NCBI GenBank assembly: GCA_051747425.1
Contig: JBNJGD010000011.1
Coordinates: 27,046 to 91,045 of the forward strand
From: HTCC5015 sp051747425
GTDB taxonomy: Bacteria; Pseudomonadota; Gammaproteobacteria; HTCC5015
DNA: 64,000 nucleotides
Reading direction: 5' to 3'
Below the pieces are notes generated by a model. The model searched no databases. It had not been told where the DNA came from and saw nothing but the letters and a program-made list of their open reading frames with translations. A program made the position numbers and the translations under genes. This document shows positions 33,985-43,141 of this stretch, piece after piece (position 1 is the stretch's first letter; the number at the start of each line of letters is the position of its first letter).

Positions 33985-35370
33985 ATGCAAACATCGACCC
34001 TGTTTGTCACCATCATTTTGCTCAGCGTGTTCGGTTACTACTTTGGTTACCGACGCGCCTTTAGCGTTTCCCGCGATAGTGGGGGCATCAAGACACTGCA
34101 TTCTCTGCCGACCTACTACGGCTTCTGGGTCGCTCTCTGGTGCGCCATTCCGGCACTGTTGGTTCTGGCCGTTTGGGGCTTCGCTCAGGGCCCATTGATC
34201 GACGGCATTCTCCTCACACAGTTGCCCGAAAAGTACGCTGCCATGGGTGTCGATGAACGACAGATGGTCGTCGGTAACATCAAGACGCTGGCCGAGGGTG
34301 GCATGGTGATCAGTCCCACCGAGGCCATGGAAGCCGCCGCTGAAGACTACCGCCGCTACCGCAGTTTGAGTTCGCTGTCGATGGCGGCTCTGGCGCTGGC
34401 CACCGGTGTCGCCGGACTGGCCTGGACCTGGCGCCGGGTGTCGCCCGAGTTGCGCGCCCGGACGCGGGTGGAAAAAATGCTCCAGTGGCTGCTGATCGCC
34501 TGTGCCAGTCTCGCCGTACTGACCACGGTCGGCATCGTTCTGTCGGTGCTTTTCGAGGCGTTGCGTTTTTTCAACCAGGTGTCGATTTTCGACTTCATGT
34601 TCGGCACCCACTGGAGCCCGCAAATTGCAATTCGCGCCGACCAAGTGGGTGCCTCGGGCGCCTTTGGCGCCGTGCCTCTGTTTGTCGGCACTCTGCTGAT
34701 CTCGGCCATTGCCCTGTTGGTGGCCGTGCCCACCGGGTTGATGTCGGCCATTTATCTGTCCGAGTACGCCACCCCGCGCTTTCGCAGTGCCGCCAAGCCA
34801 GCGCTGGAAATGCTCGCCGGTGTGCCCACCGTGGTCTACGGCTTTTTTGCTGCACTGACGGTGGGGCCATTTTTGCGCGACGCCGGGGTGCTGGTGGGGC
34901 TGGATGTGTCTTCCCAGAGTGCCTTGGCCGCCGGGCTGGTGATGGGGATCATGATCATTCCCTTTGTTTCCTCGCTGGCTGACGATGTGATCTCGGCGGT
35001 GCCCCAGACCCTGCGCAATGGCTCTTTGGGGTTGGGGGCAACCCAGTCGGAAACCATTCGCAAGGTGGTCGTCCCCGCCGCGTTGCCGGGTATTGTCGGC
35101 GGCGTCCTGCTGGCGGCCTCCCGGGCCATCGGCGAAACGATGATCGTGGTGATGGCCGCCGGGCTGACCGCCAAAATGACGGCCAACCCGCTGGAGGATG
35201 TCACCACGGTCACCGCCCAGATCGTGACGCTGCTGGTGGGTGACCAGGAGTTCGACAGTCCTAAAACCCTGGCGGCCTTTGCCCTGGGCCTGATGTTGTT
35301 TTTGACCACGCTCGTCCTCAATGTGGTGGCGCTGCGCGTGGTCCGCAAATACCGAGAGCAATATGACTAA
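33985..35370 (+). CDS. pstC: Phosphate ABC transporter permease PstC (long form)
   Basis: The 461-residue protein has an N-terminal extension of about 160 residues with two or three membrane helices before the standard permease. The permease core shows FGAVPLFVGTLLISAIALLVAVPTGLMSAIYLSEYA, LEMLAGVPTVVYGFFA and the ABC coupling (EAA) loop TLRNGSLGLGATQSETIRKVVVPAALPGIVGG. PstC and PstA form the membrane channel. Its last codons overlap the start of pstA by 8 bp. Confidence 0.94.
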   Translation: MQTSTLFVTIILLSVFGYYFGYRRAFSVSRDSGGIKTLHSLPTYYGFWVALWCAIPALLVLAVWGFAQGPLIDGILLTQLPEKYAAMGVDERQMVVGNIKTLAEGGMVISPTEAMEAAAEDYRRYRSLSSLSMAALALATGVAGLAWTWRRVSPELRARTRVEKMLQWLLIACASLAVLTTVGIVLSVLFEALRFFNQVSIFDFMFGTHWSPQIAIRADQVGASGAFGAVPLFVGTLLISAIALLVAVPTGLMSAIYLSEYATPRFRSAAKPALEMLAGVPTVVYGFFAALTVGPFLRDAGVLVGLDVSSQSALAAGLVMGIMIIPFVSSLADDVISAVPQTLRNGSLGLGATQSETIRKVVVPAALPGIVGGVLLAASRAIGETMIVVMAAGLTAKMTANPLEDVTTVTAQIVTLLVGDQEFDSPKTLAAFALGLMLFLTTLVLNVVALRVVRKYREQYD

Positions 35371-36643
35371 TCGACACCAACAACTTGTAGAGGCCAACCT
35401 GGGCCGCCGCTACGCCCGGGAAAAGCGCTTTCGCCTGTACGGTATTGTGGCCGTTCTTATTGGCTTTGCCTTTCTCGGCATTCTGTTTACCAGCATCGTC
35501 TCCAAGGGTTACAGCGCTTTTCAGCAAACATACATGCAGCTGGAGCTGGATTACGATCGCGATCTTCTCGGGGTAGGTGCTTCACCCACCGAGGATGACT
35601 GGCGTTATGCCAATTACATCGGTGTCATCAACGAGGCCCTTCGGCAGCGATTTCCGGATGTCAGCTCTCGCGGCGACCGGCGCCAGTTAGGCCAGCTGGT
35701 GAGCAGTGGGGCCAAATACGATCTTCGCGAGCGGCTGGATGGCAATCCCGAGTTGTTGGGGCGCAGTGAAGCCCTGTGGGTGCTGGCCGACGACGATGTC
35801 GACAGCGTGCTCAAAGGGCATATCGATCGCAGCCTTCCCGAGTCAGAGCGTCGGGTGAAAGACCAAAAACTGGCCTGGATTGACGATCTGGTGGCCAGCG
35901 GCCAGCTGGAAAAACGCTTCAATACGGTCTTTTTTACCCACAGTGCCAGCTCCGAGCCCGAGCAGGCCGGGGTCTGGGGGGCGGTTGTGGGCTCTTTCCT
36001 GACACTGGTTGTGACACTGCTCTTGTCCTTCCCCATCGGCGTGGCCGCAGCGGTTTATCTGGAAGAGTTTGCGCCCCAAAACCGCTGGACCGATTTGATC
36101 GAGGTCAACATCAACAACCTGGCAGCTGTGCCCTCGATCGTCTTTGGTTTGCTGGGCCTGGCGGTCTTCCTCAATTTCATGGGCCTGCCGCGCTCGGCCC
36201 CCCTGGTGGGTGGCCTGGTGCTGACACTGATGACATTGCCGACCATCATTATCTCCTCACGAGCGGCCCTCAAATCCGTGCCCCCTTCGGTACGCGAGGC
36301 GGCCCTGGGTATGGGGGCCTCGCGAATGCAGGTGGTGTTCCACCATGTGCTGCCGCTGGCCCTGCCGGGCATGTTGACGGGGACAATTATTGGCATGGCC
36401 CAGGCCCTGGGAGAGACGGCGCCACTGTTGATGATCGGCATGGTGGCCTTTGTCGCCGAGGCGCCCTCGGGTGTGATGGATTCTGCCACCGTGTTGCCGG
36501 TGCAGATCTATCAGTGGGCCGACCTTCCCGAGCGTGGCTTTGTCGAACGCACTTCGGCGGCCATCATGGTGCTACTGGCATTTTTGATGACCATGAACGC
36601 CCTGGCCGTTTATCTGCGCAAGCGATTTGAGCGGCGTTGGTAA
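35363..36643 (+). CDS. pstA: Phosphate ABC transporter permease PstA (long form)
   Basis: The 426-residue protein has one helix near residues 17-38 and then a large predicted periplasmic insert (about 40-205). The permease core follows, with VVGSFLTLVVTLLLSFPIGVAAAVYLEEF, NINNLAAVPSIVFGLLGLAVFL, the EAA loop SVREAALGMGASRMQVVFHHVLPLALPGMLTG and GETAPLLMIGM. Short PstA proteins lack the insert. Its role is unknown, but proximity suggests contact with PstS. The ATG at 35363 overlaps pstC by 8 bp. Confidence 0.94.
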   Translation: MTNRHQQLVEANLGRRYAREKRFRLYGIVAVLIGFAFLGILFTSIVSKGYSAFQQTYMQLELDYDRDLLGVGASPTEDDWRYANYIGVINEALRQRFPDVSSRGDRRQLGQLVSSGAKYDLRERLDGNPELLGRSEALWVLADDDVDSVLKGHIDRSLPESERRVKDQKLAWIDDLVASGQLEKRFNTVFFTHSASSEPEQAGVWGAVVGSFLTLVVTLLLSFPIGVAAAVYLEEFAPQNRWTDLIEVNINNLAAVPSIVFGLLGLAVFLNFMGLPRSAPLVGGLVLTLMTLPTIIISSRAALKSVPPSVREAALGMGASRMQVVFHHVLPLALPGMLTGTIIGMAQALGETAPLLMIGMVAFVAEAPSGVMDSATVLPVQIYQWADLPERGFVERTSAAIMVLLAFLMTMNALAVYLRKRFERRW

Positions 36644-36678
36644 GTCGGAACTGAAAGCGATAACCTTGAGAGATCAAT

Positions 36679-37560
36679 ATGACCAGTGCAAGTGATACGG
36701 CTGTTTTTGACCAGACACCATTTCCCGCAACAGAGGACAGTCCCGCTGTGACAGACCGAGTAGCCGATGACCATGTGACGGTGGGGCAAACCGCCCTGGA
36801 AGAGGCCAAGATGTCGATGAAGGATGTGCATGTGCGCTACGCCGACGGTACGCACGCCATTCAGGGCATCAGTCTGGACATCGCACCCAATGAAGTGATG
36901 GCGATGATTGGTCCCTCGGGTTGCGGCAAGTCCACTTTCCTGCGTTGCCTCAATCGCATGAACGATACCATTGAGGGCTGCCGGGTCGAGGGTCAGATTC
37001 TCCTCGATGACGAGGACATCTACCGCAGCCGTCTGGATGTGGTGGCGCTGCGCGCCCGGGTCGGCATGGTGTTCCAGAAGCCCAACCCCTTCCCCAAGTC
37101 GATTTACGACAATGTGGCTTACGGGCCCCGAATTCATGGCCTGGCAGAAAACAAGGCCGAGCTCGATGAAATCGTCGAATCAAGCCTGGTCAAGTCCGGT
37201 TTGTGGAACGAGGTCAAGGATCGGCTGGATATGTCGGGAACCGGTTTGTCGGGCGGCCAGCAACAGCGCTTGTGCATTGCCCGGGCCATTGCCGTGAGCC
37301 CCGAGGTAATTTTGATGGACGAGCCGTGTTCGGCACTGGACCCCATTGCTACGGCAAAAATTGAAGAGTTGATCGGCGAGTTGAGTGAAAACTTCACCAT
37401 CGCCATCGTCACACACTCGATGCAGCAGGCCGCTCGCGTTTCACAGCGCACGGCCTATTTCCATCTGGGCAAACTGGTTGAAGTGGGTACCACATCGGAC
37501 ATTTTCACCAACCCCAAGCATCGTTTGACAGAAGATTACATTACCGGCCGCTTCGGCTGA
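36679..37560 (+). CDS. pstB: Phosphate ABC transporter ATPase PstB
   Basis: PstB powers phosphate uptake. The 293 residues show Walker A GPSGCGKST, a Q-loop FQKPNPFPKSIYDNVAYGPRIHG, the signature LSGGQQQRLCIARA, Walker B VILMDEPCSALDP and the His switch THSM. An N-terminal extension of about 45 residues, rich in Asp, Thr and Pro, precedes the ATPase. An internal ATG (about residue 45) gives the common short form. It follows pstA by 35 bp and precedes phoU by 14 bp. Confidence 0.96.
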   Translation: MTSASDTAVFDQTPFPATEDSPAVTDRVADDHVTVGQTALEEAKMSMKDVHVRYADGTHAIQGISLDIAPNEVMAMIGPSGCGKSTFLRCLNRMNDTIEGCRVEGQILLDDEDIYRSRLDVVALRARVGMVFQKPNPFPKSIYDNVAYGPRIHGLAENKAELDEIVESSLVKSGLWNEVKDRLDMSGTGLSGGQQQRLCIARAIAVSPEVILMDEPCSALDPIATAKIEELIGELSENFTIAIVTHSMQQAARVSQRTAYFHLGKLVEVGTTSDIFTNPKHRLTEDYITGRFG

Positions 37561-37574
37561 TTCGGGAGTATTAA

Positions 37575-38285
37575 ATGGACAGTTGGCATTTGGGCGAACA
37601 CACATCCGCGCAATTTGAGCACGACCTGGACGAAATCCAGAATCGCGTGCTGAAGATGGGTGGTCTGGTGGAAAGTCAGGTTAAAAGTGCCTTCAAGGCA
37701 CTGGTCGAGTGCGACGGCGCCCTGGGTGAAGAAGTGGCGGCCTCGGATTACAAGGTCAACGCCCTGGAGGTGGAGATTGACGAGGAGTGCAACCGGATTA
37801 TTGCCTTGCGCCAGCCGGCGGCCAGTGATTTGCGCTTTTTGATCACCATGATCAAAACCAGTACCGATCTCGAGCGAGTGGGTGATGAAGCGGAAAAAAT
37901 TGGCCGCTTTGCCGTCGACCTGGTGACCTTCAGTCGCACCGAGGGTTACTTTGGCGAACTGCGACACCTTGGCGAGCATGTGATTAAAATGCTGCACGCG
38001 GCTCTGGATGCCTTTGCCCGCATGGATGTGGAAGCCGCCGTGCGCGTGGCCGAAGAGGACGACAATATCGATCAGGAGTTTGAGTCGGTGATGCGTCAGC
38101 TGATCACCCACATGATGGAGGACCCCCGCTCGATCAAGTCGGTGCTTCAGGTCATGTGGTGCGCCCGCGCCCTCGAGCGCATTGGCGACCACGCCAGTAA
38201 TATCTGTGAGTATGTGGTGTTTATGGTCAAGGGCAAGGATGTGCGTCACACCAGCATCGAACAGGTTAAACGCGAGTTTCTTTGA
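37575..38285 (+). CDS. phoU: Phosphate signalling protein PhoU
   Basis: PhoU connects PstB to PhoR and keeps PhoR off when phosphate is plentiful. The 236 residues form two homologous three-helix repeats, with the metal-binding patterns DLRFLITMIKTSTDLERVGDEAEKI (first repeat) and KSVLQVMWCARALERIGDHASNICE (second repeat). It is the last gene of the phoB-phoU series. No terminator is obvious before the next gene, 83 bp on. Confidence 0.97.
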   Translation: MDSWHLGEHTSAQFEHDLDEIQNRVLKMGGLVESQVKSAFKALVECDGALGEEVAASDYKVNALEVEIDEECNRIIALRQPAASDLRFLITMIKTSTDLERVGDEAEKIGRFAVDLVTFSRTEGYFGELRHLGEHVIKMLHAALDAFARMDVEAAVRVAEEDDNIDQEFESVMRQLITHMMEDPRSIKSVLQVMWCARALERIGDHASNICEYVVFMVKGKDVRHTSIEQVKREFL

Positions 38286-38368
38286 ACTGAGTGACCCAAA
38301 GGAATCACTTCCCGTTCACAGGGCGTTTGCTAAAAGAAGCCTATACAAGCTTTGAAGGAGCGCCCTTT

Positions 38369-39298
38369 ATGTCACTTCGTACGCGTTGGAAACGAATTAT
38401 TCTGCTGACAACGGCTTTTCTGTCGTTTGTCTCCATTTCTGCAGCTGCCGAGATCATGTCGGTGGAGGGGCTTCAGTATCCCGCCTGGTTGGAGCGGGGT
38501 GACGATCGCAGCGCCTTGAAGCCGGGGCAAGAGGTTGCCGCAGGCGATCGCGTGCGCACCGGGCCAGGCGGCAAGGTCTGGTTGACCATGGTCGATGAGG
38601 CCCGGGTTAAACTCGGCGAGTCTGCGCTGTTGCAACTCGACTCTGGCGCGGTCAAAAGCGCCGCAAGTTCGCAGTCCGCGTCTTCCCCGGCTTCGCAACA
38701 GCCCCGGGTTGTCGAGTCCAGTTTCAATATCATCGAAGGCGCCTTTCGCTATACCTCGGCCAAAATCGAAAGCCTCTGGGAGCGCGACCTGAGCGTCGGC
38801 CTGGGGTCGGTGGCCACCATCGGTATTCGCGGCACCGACCTCTGGGGCAAGGTCGACGGGGAAGCGCCCTTTGTCGTCCTGATCGAGGGCGATATCGATA
38901 TCACACCCGCCGATGGCAGTTCAGCCATCAACCTCAATCAGGCGCTCAATATCTACAAGGCAAACAGCGGCCAGCCCGGCGATGTGAGTACTGTGGACAT
39001 GGCGGCCGTGCAGGCGCTGGCGCCCGAGACGGAGCTGGACTTTGGCAGCGGCGTAATGAGTGTTGAAGGTCGCTCGCAGTTGCAGCTGGCTTCATTCCGC
39101 TCGCGCGCTTCGGCCCAGGCGCTGGTCGACCGGCTCGACCGCGCGGGCTTGCCGGCAAGTGTGGAGGCGGCCGATGTCGGCGGTCAGCGTTGGCAGCGCG
39201 TGGTGGTGGAGCAACTGGCCAGCAAACAGGACGCCAGTCAGTTGGCCGGAACATTGCCCGATGATGGCGATATAGCCGAGCCCTGGGTGCGCCGCTAG
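38369..39298 (+). CDS. FecR-domain protein with C-terminal SPOR domain
   Basis: The 309-residue protein has a signal peptide (about residues 1-28), then a FecR-type domain (about 45-185, with ALKPGQEVAAGDRVRTGPGGKVWLTMVD and SVATIGIRGTDLWG). It ends in a SPOR-like module (about 230-300, LQLASFRSRASAQALVDRLDRAGLPASVEA). SPOR domains bind denuded peptidoglycan at division sites, and FecR domains often sit in periplasmic sensing proteins. Function is unknown. GAAGGAG sits 8 bp before the ATG at 38369. It overlaps the convergent transporter gene by 4 bp. Confidence 0.82.
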   Translation: MSLRTRWKRIILLTTAFLSFVSISAAAEIMSVEGLQYPAWLERGDDRSALKPGQEVAAGDRVRTGPGGKVWLTMVDEARVKLGESALLQLDSGAVKSAASSQSASSPASQQPRVVESSFNIIEGAFRYTSAKIESLWERDLSVGLGSVATIGIRGTDLWGKVDGEAPFVVLIEGDIDITPADGSSAINLNQALNIYKANSGQPGDVSTVDMAAVQALAPETELDFGSGVMSVEGRSQLQLASFRSRASAQALVDRLDRAGLPASVEAADVGGQRWQRVVVEQLASKQDASQLAGTLPDDGDIAEPWVRR

Positions 39299-40158
39299 CG
39301 GTAAAAGCGGCGGCCCAAAGCCACCAGGAAAAAGCCGAAGAAAAACATCATGACGCCGTAAACCGCCGAGGGCACCGACATGGTGTCCGACTCCAGCAGC
39401 GTCAATGTGACCATCAGCCCCAAAGTGCCGTTCTTGATGCCCAGTTCCATGGCCATGGCCAGGGAATCTTTGGGGCTGAGTTCAAATAACCGTGCCGTAC
39501 CCAGCCCAAGGGCAATGCCCGCCAGGTTCAGAAGGGCGGCGGCCGGCCCCGCTTTTCTCAGCAATTCCCACAGCTCTTCGCCGCCGATGCGAATGATGAT
39601 GGCGGCGACCAGTGCGGCCAGTATGACGGCTCCGAAAATGCCTACATATCGCTCGGCCTTGTCGGCAAAGCGGGGCGTTTTGCTCTTGAGAACCATCCCC
39701 AGCGCCACGGGCACCAGCACCACAGCCAACAGGGTGATGACGGTGCGGGACAGGGGCAGCTCCAGTTGTTGTTCGGTGCCTGTGTAGAAGCCCAGTGCGT
39801 GCCCCGTGAACAGGGGGAGTGTGGCGACGGTGATCAGGCTGGCAATGACGGTGAGTACGATGGAGAGGGCGACGCTGCCTTTGCCCAGCATGACGAAGAG
39901 GTTGGAGGTCGTGCCGCCAGGGCAGGCGGCGATCACCACCATGCCCACGGCCAGCTCCGGAGACAGGTCGAGCAGGGCGCTGATGGCATAGGCGGCCAGG
40001 GGCATGAACAGAATCTGAAGGACCGTGCCCAGCACAACGGGCCGCGGATTGAGCGCAATCCGGCGAAAGTCCCGTGGCGCCAGGGTCATGCCGATGCCCG
40101 TCATGATAATAAACAGGGCCGCCGGCAGCCCGATACTGATTGCCGCGTTACTCTCCAC
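39295..40158 (-). CDS. Bile acid:sodium symporter family protein
   Basis: The 287-residue membrane protein has nine to ten hydrophobic segments and BASS family blocks: TGIGMTLAPRDFRRI, GMVVIAACPGGTTSNLFVMLGKGSVALSIVLT and AMELGIKNGTLGLMV. In bacteria these proteins carry various organic anions (for example pyruvate or pantoate in relatives), so the name is only a family label. It is followed by the convergent FecR-SPOR gene and preceded by argF on the same strand with a 60-bp gap. Confidence 0.88.
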   Translation of the reverse strand: MESNAAISIGLPAALFIIMTGIGMTLAPRDFRRIALNPRPVVLGTVLQILFMPLAAYAISALLDLSPELAVGMVVIAACPGGTTSNLFVMLGKGSVALSIVLTVIASLITVATLPLFTGHALGFYTGTEQQLELPLSRTVITLLAVVLVPVALGMVLKSKTPRFADKAERYVGIFGAVILAALVAAIIIRIGGEELWELLRKAGPAAALLNLAGIALGLGTARLFELSPKDSLAMAMELGIKNGTLGLMVTLTLLESDTMSVPSAVYGVMMFFFGFFLVALGRRFYR

Positions 40159-40218
40159 AGCTTCTCCCCCTCTTTTTTTGGCAATGTAGCACGAAGTGCC
40201 TGTCGGTGACGCGGTTGC

Positions 40219-41130
40219 TCAAGATCGTGGTTGCATCAGAGCTTCCAGCAGGGCCTTCTGTGCGTGCAGGCGATTTTCGGCCTGGTCCCAGACGATGCTC
40301 TGCGGCCCGTCGATGACATCGGCGCTGACTTCCTCGCCGCGATGCGCCGGCAGGCAGTGCATAAACAGCGCGTCCTTGTCGGCGGCGGCCATAACCCGCT
40401 CGTCCACCTGGTAATCGGCAAAGGCGGCCTCGCGCTGCTTTTGCTCCTCTTCCTGGCCCATGCTGGCCCAGACATCGGTGGTGACCAGCTGTGCGCCTCG
40501 CGCCGCCTCGGCCGGGTCGCGGACGATTCTGGCGCAGTCGCCGGCGGCTTCGAGTATGTCCGCCCTGGGCTCGTAGCCCTCGGGGCAGGCGATGTGAAGG
40601 GTGAAACCAAACTGGCGCGCGGCATTGATGTAGGAGTGGCACATGTTGTTGCCGTCGCCGACCCAGGTCACGGTAGCACCGCGGATACTGCCACGGGCTT
40701 CAGTGAAGGCCTGAACATCGGCGAGCAGCTGACAAGGGTGGTAGTCATCGGTGAGGGCGTTGATCACCGGCACGCTGGCGTGAGCGGCGAAGGTGTCGAG
40801 CTTGCTGTGCTCAAAGGTCCGCACCATGATGCCATCGACCATGCGTGACATCACCCGGGCCGTGTCCTCCACGGGCTCGCCGCGCCCGATTTGTGTGCCC
40901 TCGGGGGACAGGTAGATCGCGTGGCCACCGAACTGGGCCATGCCGGTTTCAAAGGACAGGCGCGTCCGCGTCGAGGACTTCTCGAAGACCATGGCCAGCA
41001 CGCGGTTTTTCAACGGCTCGTAGATTTCGCCGCGGTGCTGCATGGCGCGCAGTTCGGTGGCGCGGGCGATCAGGTTCTCGAGTTCACCCGGTTCAAAGTC
41101 GAGCAGAGTCAGAAAGTGGCGGACAGACAT
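40219..41130 (-). CDS. argF: Ornithine carbamoyltransferase
   Basis: ArgF makes citrulline from ornithine and carbamoyl phosphate. The 303 residues show the carbamoyl-phosphate loop EKSSTRTRLSFE, MVRTFEH, HPCQLLADVQ, VGDGNNMCHS, and the ornithine/catalytic motif MHCLPAHRG. It lies 18 bp after argD on the same strand, forming an argD-argF pair. argA is in the same window at 60847-62163. Confidence 0.97.
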   Translation of the reverse strand: MSVRHFLTLLDFEPGELENLIARATELRAMQHRGEIYEPLKNRVLAMVFEKSSTRTRLSFETGMAQFGGHAIYLSPEGTQIGRGEPVEDTARVMSRMVDGIMVRTFEHSKLDTFAAHASVPVINALTDDYHPCQLLADVQAFTEARGSIRGATVTWVGDGNNMCHSYINAARQFGFTLHIACPEGYEPRADILEAAGDCARIVRDPAEAARGAQLVTTDVWASMGQEEEQKQREAAFADYQVDERVMAAADKDALFMHCLPAHRGEEVSADVIDGPQSIVWDQAENRLHAQKALLEALMQPRS

Positions 41131-41148
41131 GGCGGATTTCGGTCCCGG

Positions 41149-42324
41149 TTATGAGTTTAAAAAGCTGTGGATCAGGTCGACGACCCCATCGACGATGGCA
41201 TCGGCCTGCGCCTGGTCAATGATGACCGGTGGCAGCAGGCGAACGGTATTGCCGGCAGTGACATTGATCAGTAAGTGTTTTTCCTCCAGCGCCCGCGCCA
41301 CGAGTTCGGCACAGGGCTTGTTTAGCTCGATGCCGATCATCATGCCTTTGCCGCGGACTTCGCTAACGCCGGGCAGGCCGCCGAGCTCGTGGTTCAGACG
41401 CTCGAGCATGTGCGCACCGGTGGTTTTTGCCTGTTCGACGAGTCCCTCTTTTTCAATGCTGTCGAGTACCGCGAGGGCGGCGCGGCAGGCCAGGGGGTTG
41501 CCGCCAAAGGTGGTGCCGTGACTGCCGGGTTGCAGCAGGTCTGCGGCACCCTGCCGGGCCAGGCAGGCGCCGATGGGGACGCCGTTACCCAGGGCCTTGG
41601 CCAGTGTCAATACATCGGGCAGCACTGTTTCGTGTTGGCAGGCAAGCCACTGCCCGGTGCGGGCGATGCCGGTCTGGATTTCATCCAGCATCAGCAGCCA
41701 GCCCCGCTGGTCGCAGAGTTCGCGCAGAGCTTTTAAAAAGCCCGCCGGGGGCACCTGCACACCGCCTTCGCCCTGGACCGGCTCGACCAGCACGGCGGCG
41801 ATGTCGTCGTGCTCATCCGCCAGCCGGGCCACCGCTTCGGCGTCGCCATAGGGTGCGCGGACAAAACCCTCCAGCATGGGGCCAAAGCCCTCTTTTGCCC
41901 TGGGGTTGGCTGTGGCGCTCAGCGTGGCCATGGTGCGGCCGTGAAAGGCGTTGTCAAAGACCACGATTTTGGGTGTTTTGTCGCCCCGGTGATGGCCGTG
42001 GCGGCGGGCGATTTTGATCGCCGCCTCGTTGGCTTCGGCGCCGGAGTTGCAGAAGAACACCGCATCGAGCGCGGAGAGTTGGCACAGTTTTTTGCCGAGG
42101 CGCTCCTGGGGATCGATGCCGTAAAAATTGGAGGTGTGGACCAGCTGTCCGGCCTGTTCGCAGATAGCCTCGGTCACCGCCGGATGGGCGTGGCCCAGAT
42201 TACACACGGCGATGCCGCTGAGTGCATCGAGATAACGCTGGCCACTATCGCTCCACAGCCAGGCGCCTTCGCCACGGACAAACTGGACGGGGAGTCTTGC
42301 GTAGGTCTGCATCAGGGCCGACAT
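41149..42324 (-). CDS. argD: Acetylornithine aminotransferase
   Basis: ArgD is a PLP-dependent class III aminotransferase of arginine (and often lysine) synthesis. The 391 residues show NSGAEANEAAIKIARRHGH, FHGRTMATLSATANP, LDEIQTGIARTG, the PLP lysine in LTLAKALGNGVPIG, and GTTFGGNPLACRAALAVL. GGAG precedes the ATG at 42324. It is transcribed toward argF. Confidence 0.97.
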   Translation of the reverse strand: MSALMQTYARLPVQFVRGEGAWLWSDSGQRYLDALSGIAVCNLGHAHPAVTEAICEQAGQLVHTSNFYGIDPQERLGKKLCQLSALDAVFFCNSGAEANEAAIKIARRHGHHRGDKTPKIVVFDNAFHGRTMATLSATANPRAKEGFGPMLEGFVRAPYGDAEAVARLADEHDDIAAVLVEPVQGEGGVQVPPAGFLKALRELCDQRGWLLMLDEIQTGIARTGQWLACQHETVLPDVLTLAKALGNGVPIGACLARQGAADLLQPGSHGTTFGGNPLACRAALAVLDSIEKEGLVEQAKTTGAHMLERLNHELGGLPGVSEVRGKGMMIGIELNKPCAELVARALEEKHLLINVTAGNTVRLLPPVIIDQAQADAIVDGVVDLIHSFLNS

Positions 42325-42354
42325 GGTGCTCTCCAGTAAAAAGGCGTTCGGGAT

Positions 42355-42390
42355 AAAAACAAAAAGGCAGCCCGCGAGGGGCTGCCCTTT
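42355..42390 (-). terminator. Terminator after sodB
   Basis: GGCAGCCC and GGGCTGCC arms around GCGAG run, on the - strand, into TTTTTGTTTTT. A CTTTT on the other side gives weak activity in the + direction. A second small hairpin (GAGTAGC and GCTACTC, 42393-42412) lies beside it. The stretch 42413-42473 holds nothing else recognisable. Confidence 0.8.
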
Positions 42391-42473
42391 TCGAGTAGCG
42401 GCAGAGCTACTCAGTGTTAGCCAGAGGAAAAATTAGCAGTTTCCCCCGGCGCTGGCAAGCGCGTCGTGCTGCC

Positions 42474-43055
42474 TCAGGCGCCAAAGCGCTCGGCGGCGAC
42501 GCTCCAGTCGATGATGTTCCAGATCTCTTCCAGATACTTGGGGCGCGCGTTGCGGTAGTCGATGTAGTACGCGTGCTCCCAGACATCGACAGTGATGACC
42601 GGCGTCTGGCCATTGGTCAGGGGTGTCTCGGCGTCGTCGGTGTTGACGATTTCCAGCTTGCCATCACCGTTCTTGACCAACCAGGTCCAGCCGGAGCCAA
42701 AGTTGCCGGCGCCAGCGGCGTTGAACTGTTTTTTGAACTCTTCAAAAGAGCCAAAGGCGTCGTTGATGGCATCGGCCAGGGCACCTGTGGGCTCGCCGCC
42801 ACCATTGGGAGACAGGCCGGTAAAGTAGAAGGTGTGGTTCCAGATCTGGGCGGCCTGGTTGAACATGCCACCGGAAGACTTTTGAATAATGTCCTCGAGG
42901 CCCATGTTTTCAAACTCGGTGCCCTGGATCATGTCGTTCAGTTTGTTGACATAGGCAGCGTGGTGCTTGCCGTGGTGGAACTCCAGTGTCTCGGCTGAGA
43001 TGGTGGGTTCCAGTGCATTTTTTTCATAGGGAAGTGCGGGAAGTTCAAAGCTCAT
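42474..43055 (-). CDS. sodB: Superoxide dismutase [Fe]
   Basis: SodB removes superoxide in the cytosol. The 193 residues have metal ligands in HHGKHHAAYVNKLN (first His), NHTFYF (second His) and the DVWEHAYYIDY motif (Asp and His). The GMFNQAAQIWNHTFYFTGLSPNGGG and NFGSGWTWLV segments and the family length point to the iron enzyme. It starts at 43055 with AAGGAG upstream, and divergent hyuB-like lies on the other side of an 86-bp spacer. Confidence 0.96.
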   Translation of the reverse strand: MSFELPALPYEKNALEPTISAETLEFHHGKHHAAYVNKLNDMIQGTEFENMGLEDIIQKSSGGMFNQAAQIWNHTFYFTGLSPNGGGEPTGALADAINDAFGSFEEFKKQFNAAGAGNFGSGWTWLVKNGDGKLEIVNTDDAETPLTNGQTPVITVDVWEHAYYIDYRNARPKYLEEIWNIIDWSVAAERFGA

Positions 43056-43092
43056 TCGCTTTCTCCTTGTCTCGTCGCTAGAAGGTAGTGAC

Positions 43093-43098
43093 TATAAT
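43093..43098 (+). promoter_or_regulatory. Consensus -10 hexamer in the sodB/HyuB-like spacer
   Basis: TATAAT lies 44 bp before the ATG at 43142 inside ACTATAATAGTG, a nearly symmetric AT-rich sequence that could serve either divergent gene. A TTGTCT (43067) is 20 bp upstream, a spacing longer than usual. Confidence 0.4.
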
Positions 43099-43141
43099 AG
43101 TGTGCCGATTGTATAAAGCCAGAGAGCATTTTCATACCGCG

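Noticed and set aside
32866..35397. 843-codon open frame on the - strand opposite pstS and pstC
   Set aside because: It covers two genes with strong family motifs on the + strand. The predicted protein is Gln/His/Gly-rich and has no domain features.
42393..42412. Hairpin GAGTAGC/GCTACTC as a second terminator or attenuator for argD
   Set aside because: It has only 7-bp arms and no T-run in either direction. The neighbouring hairpin explains termination after sodB.
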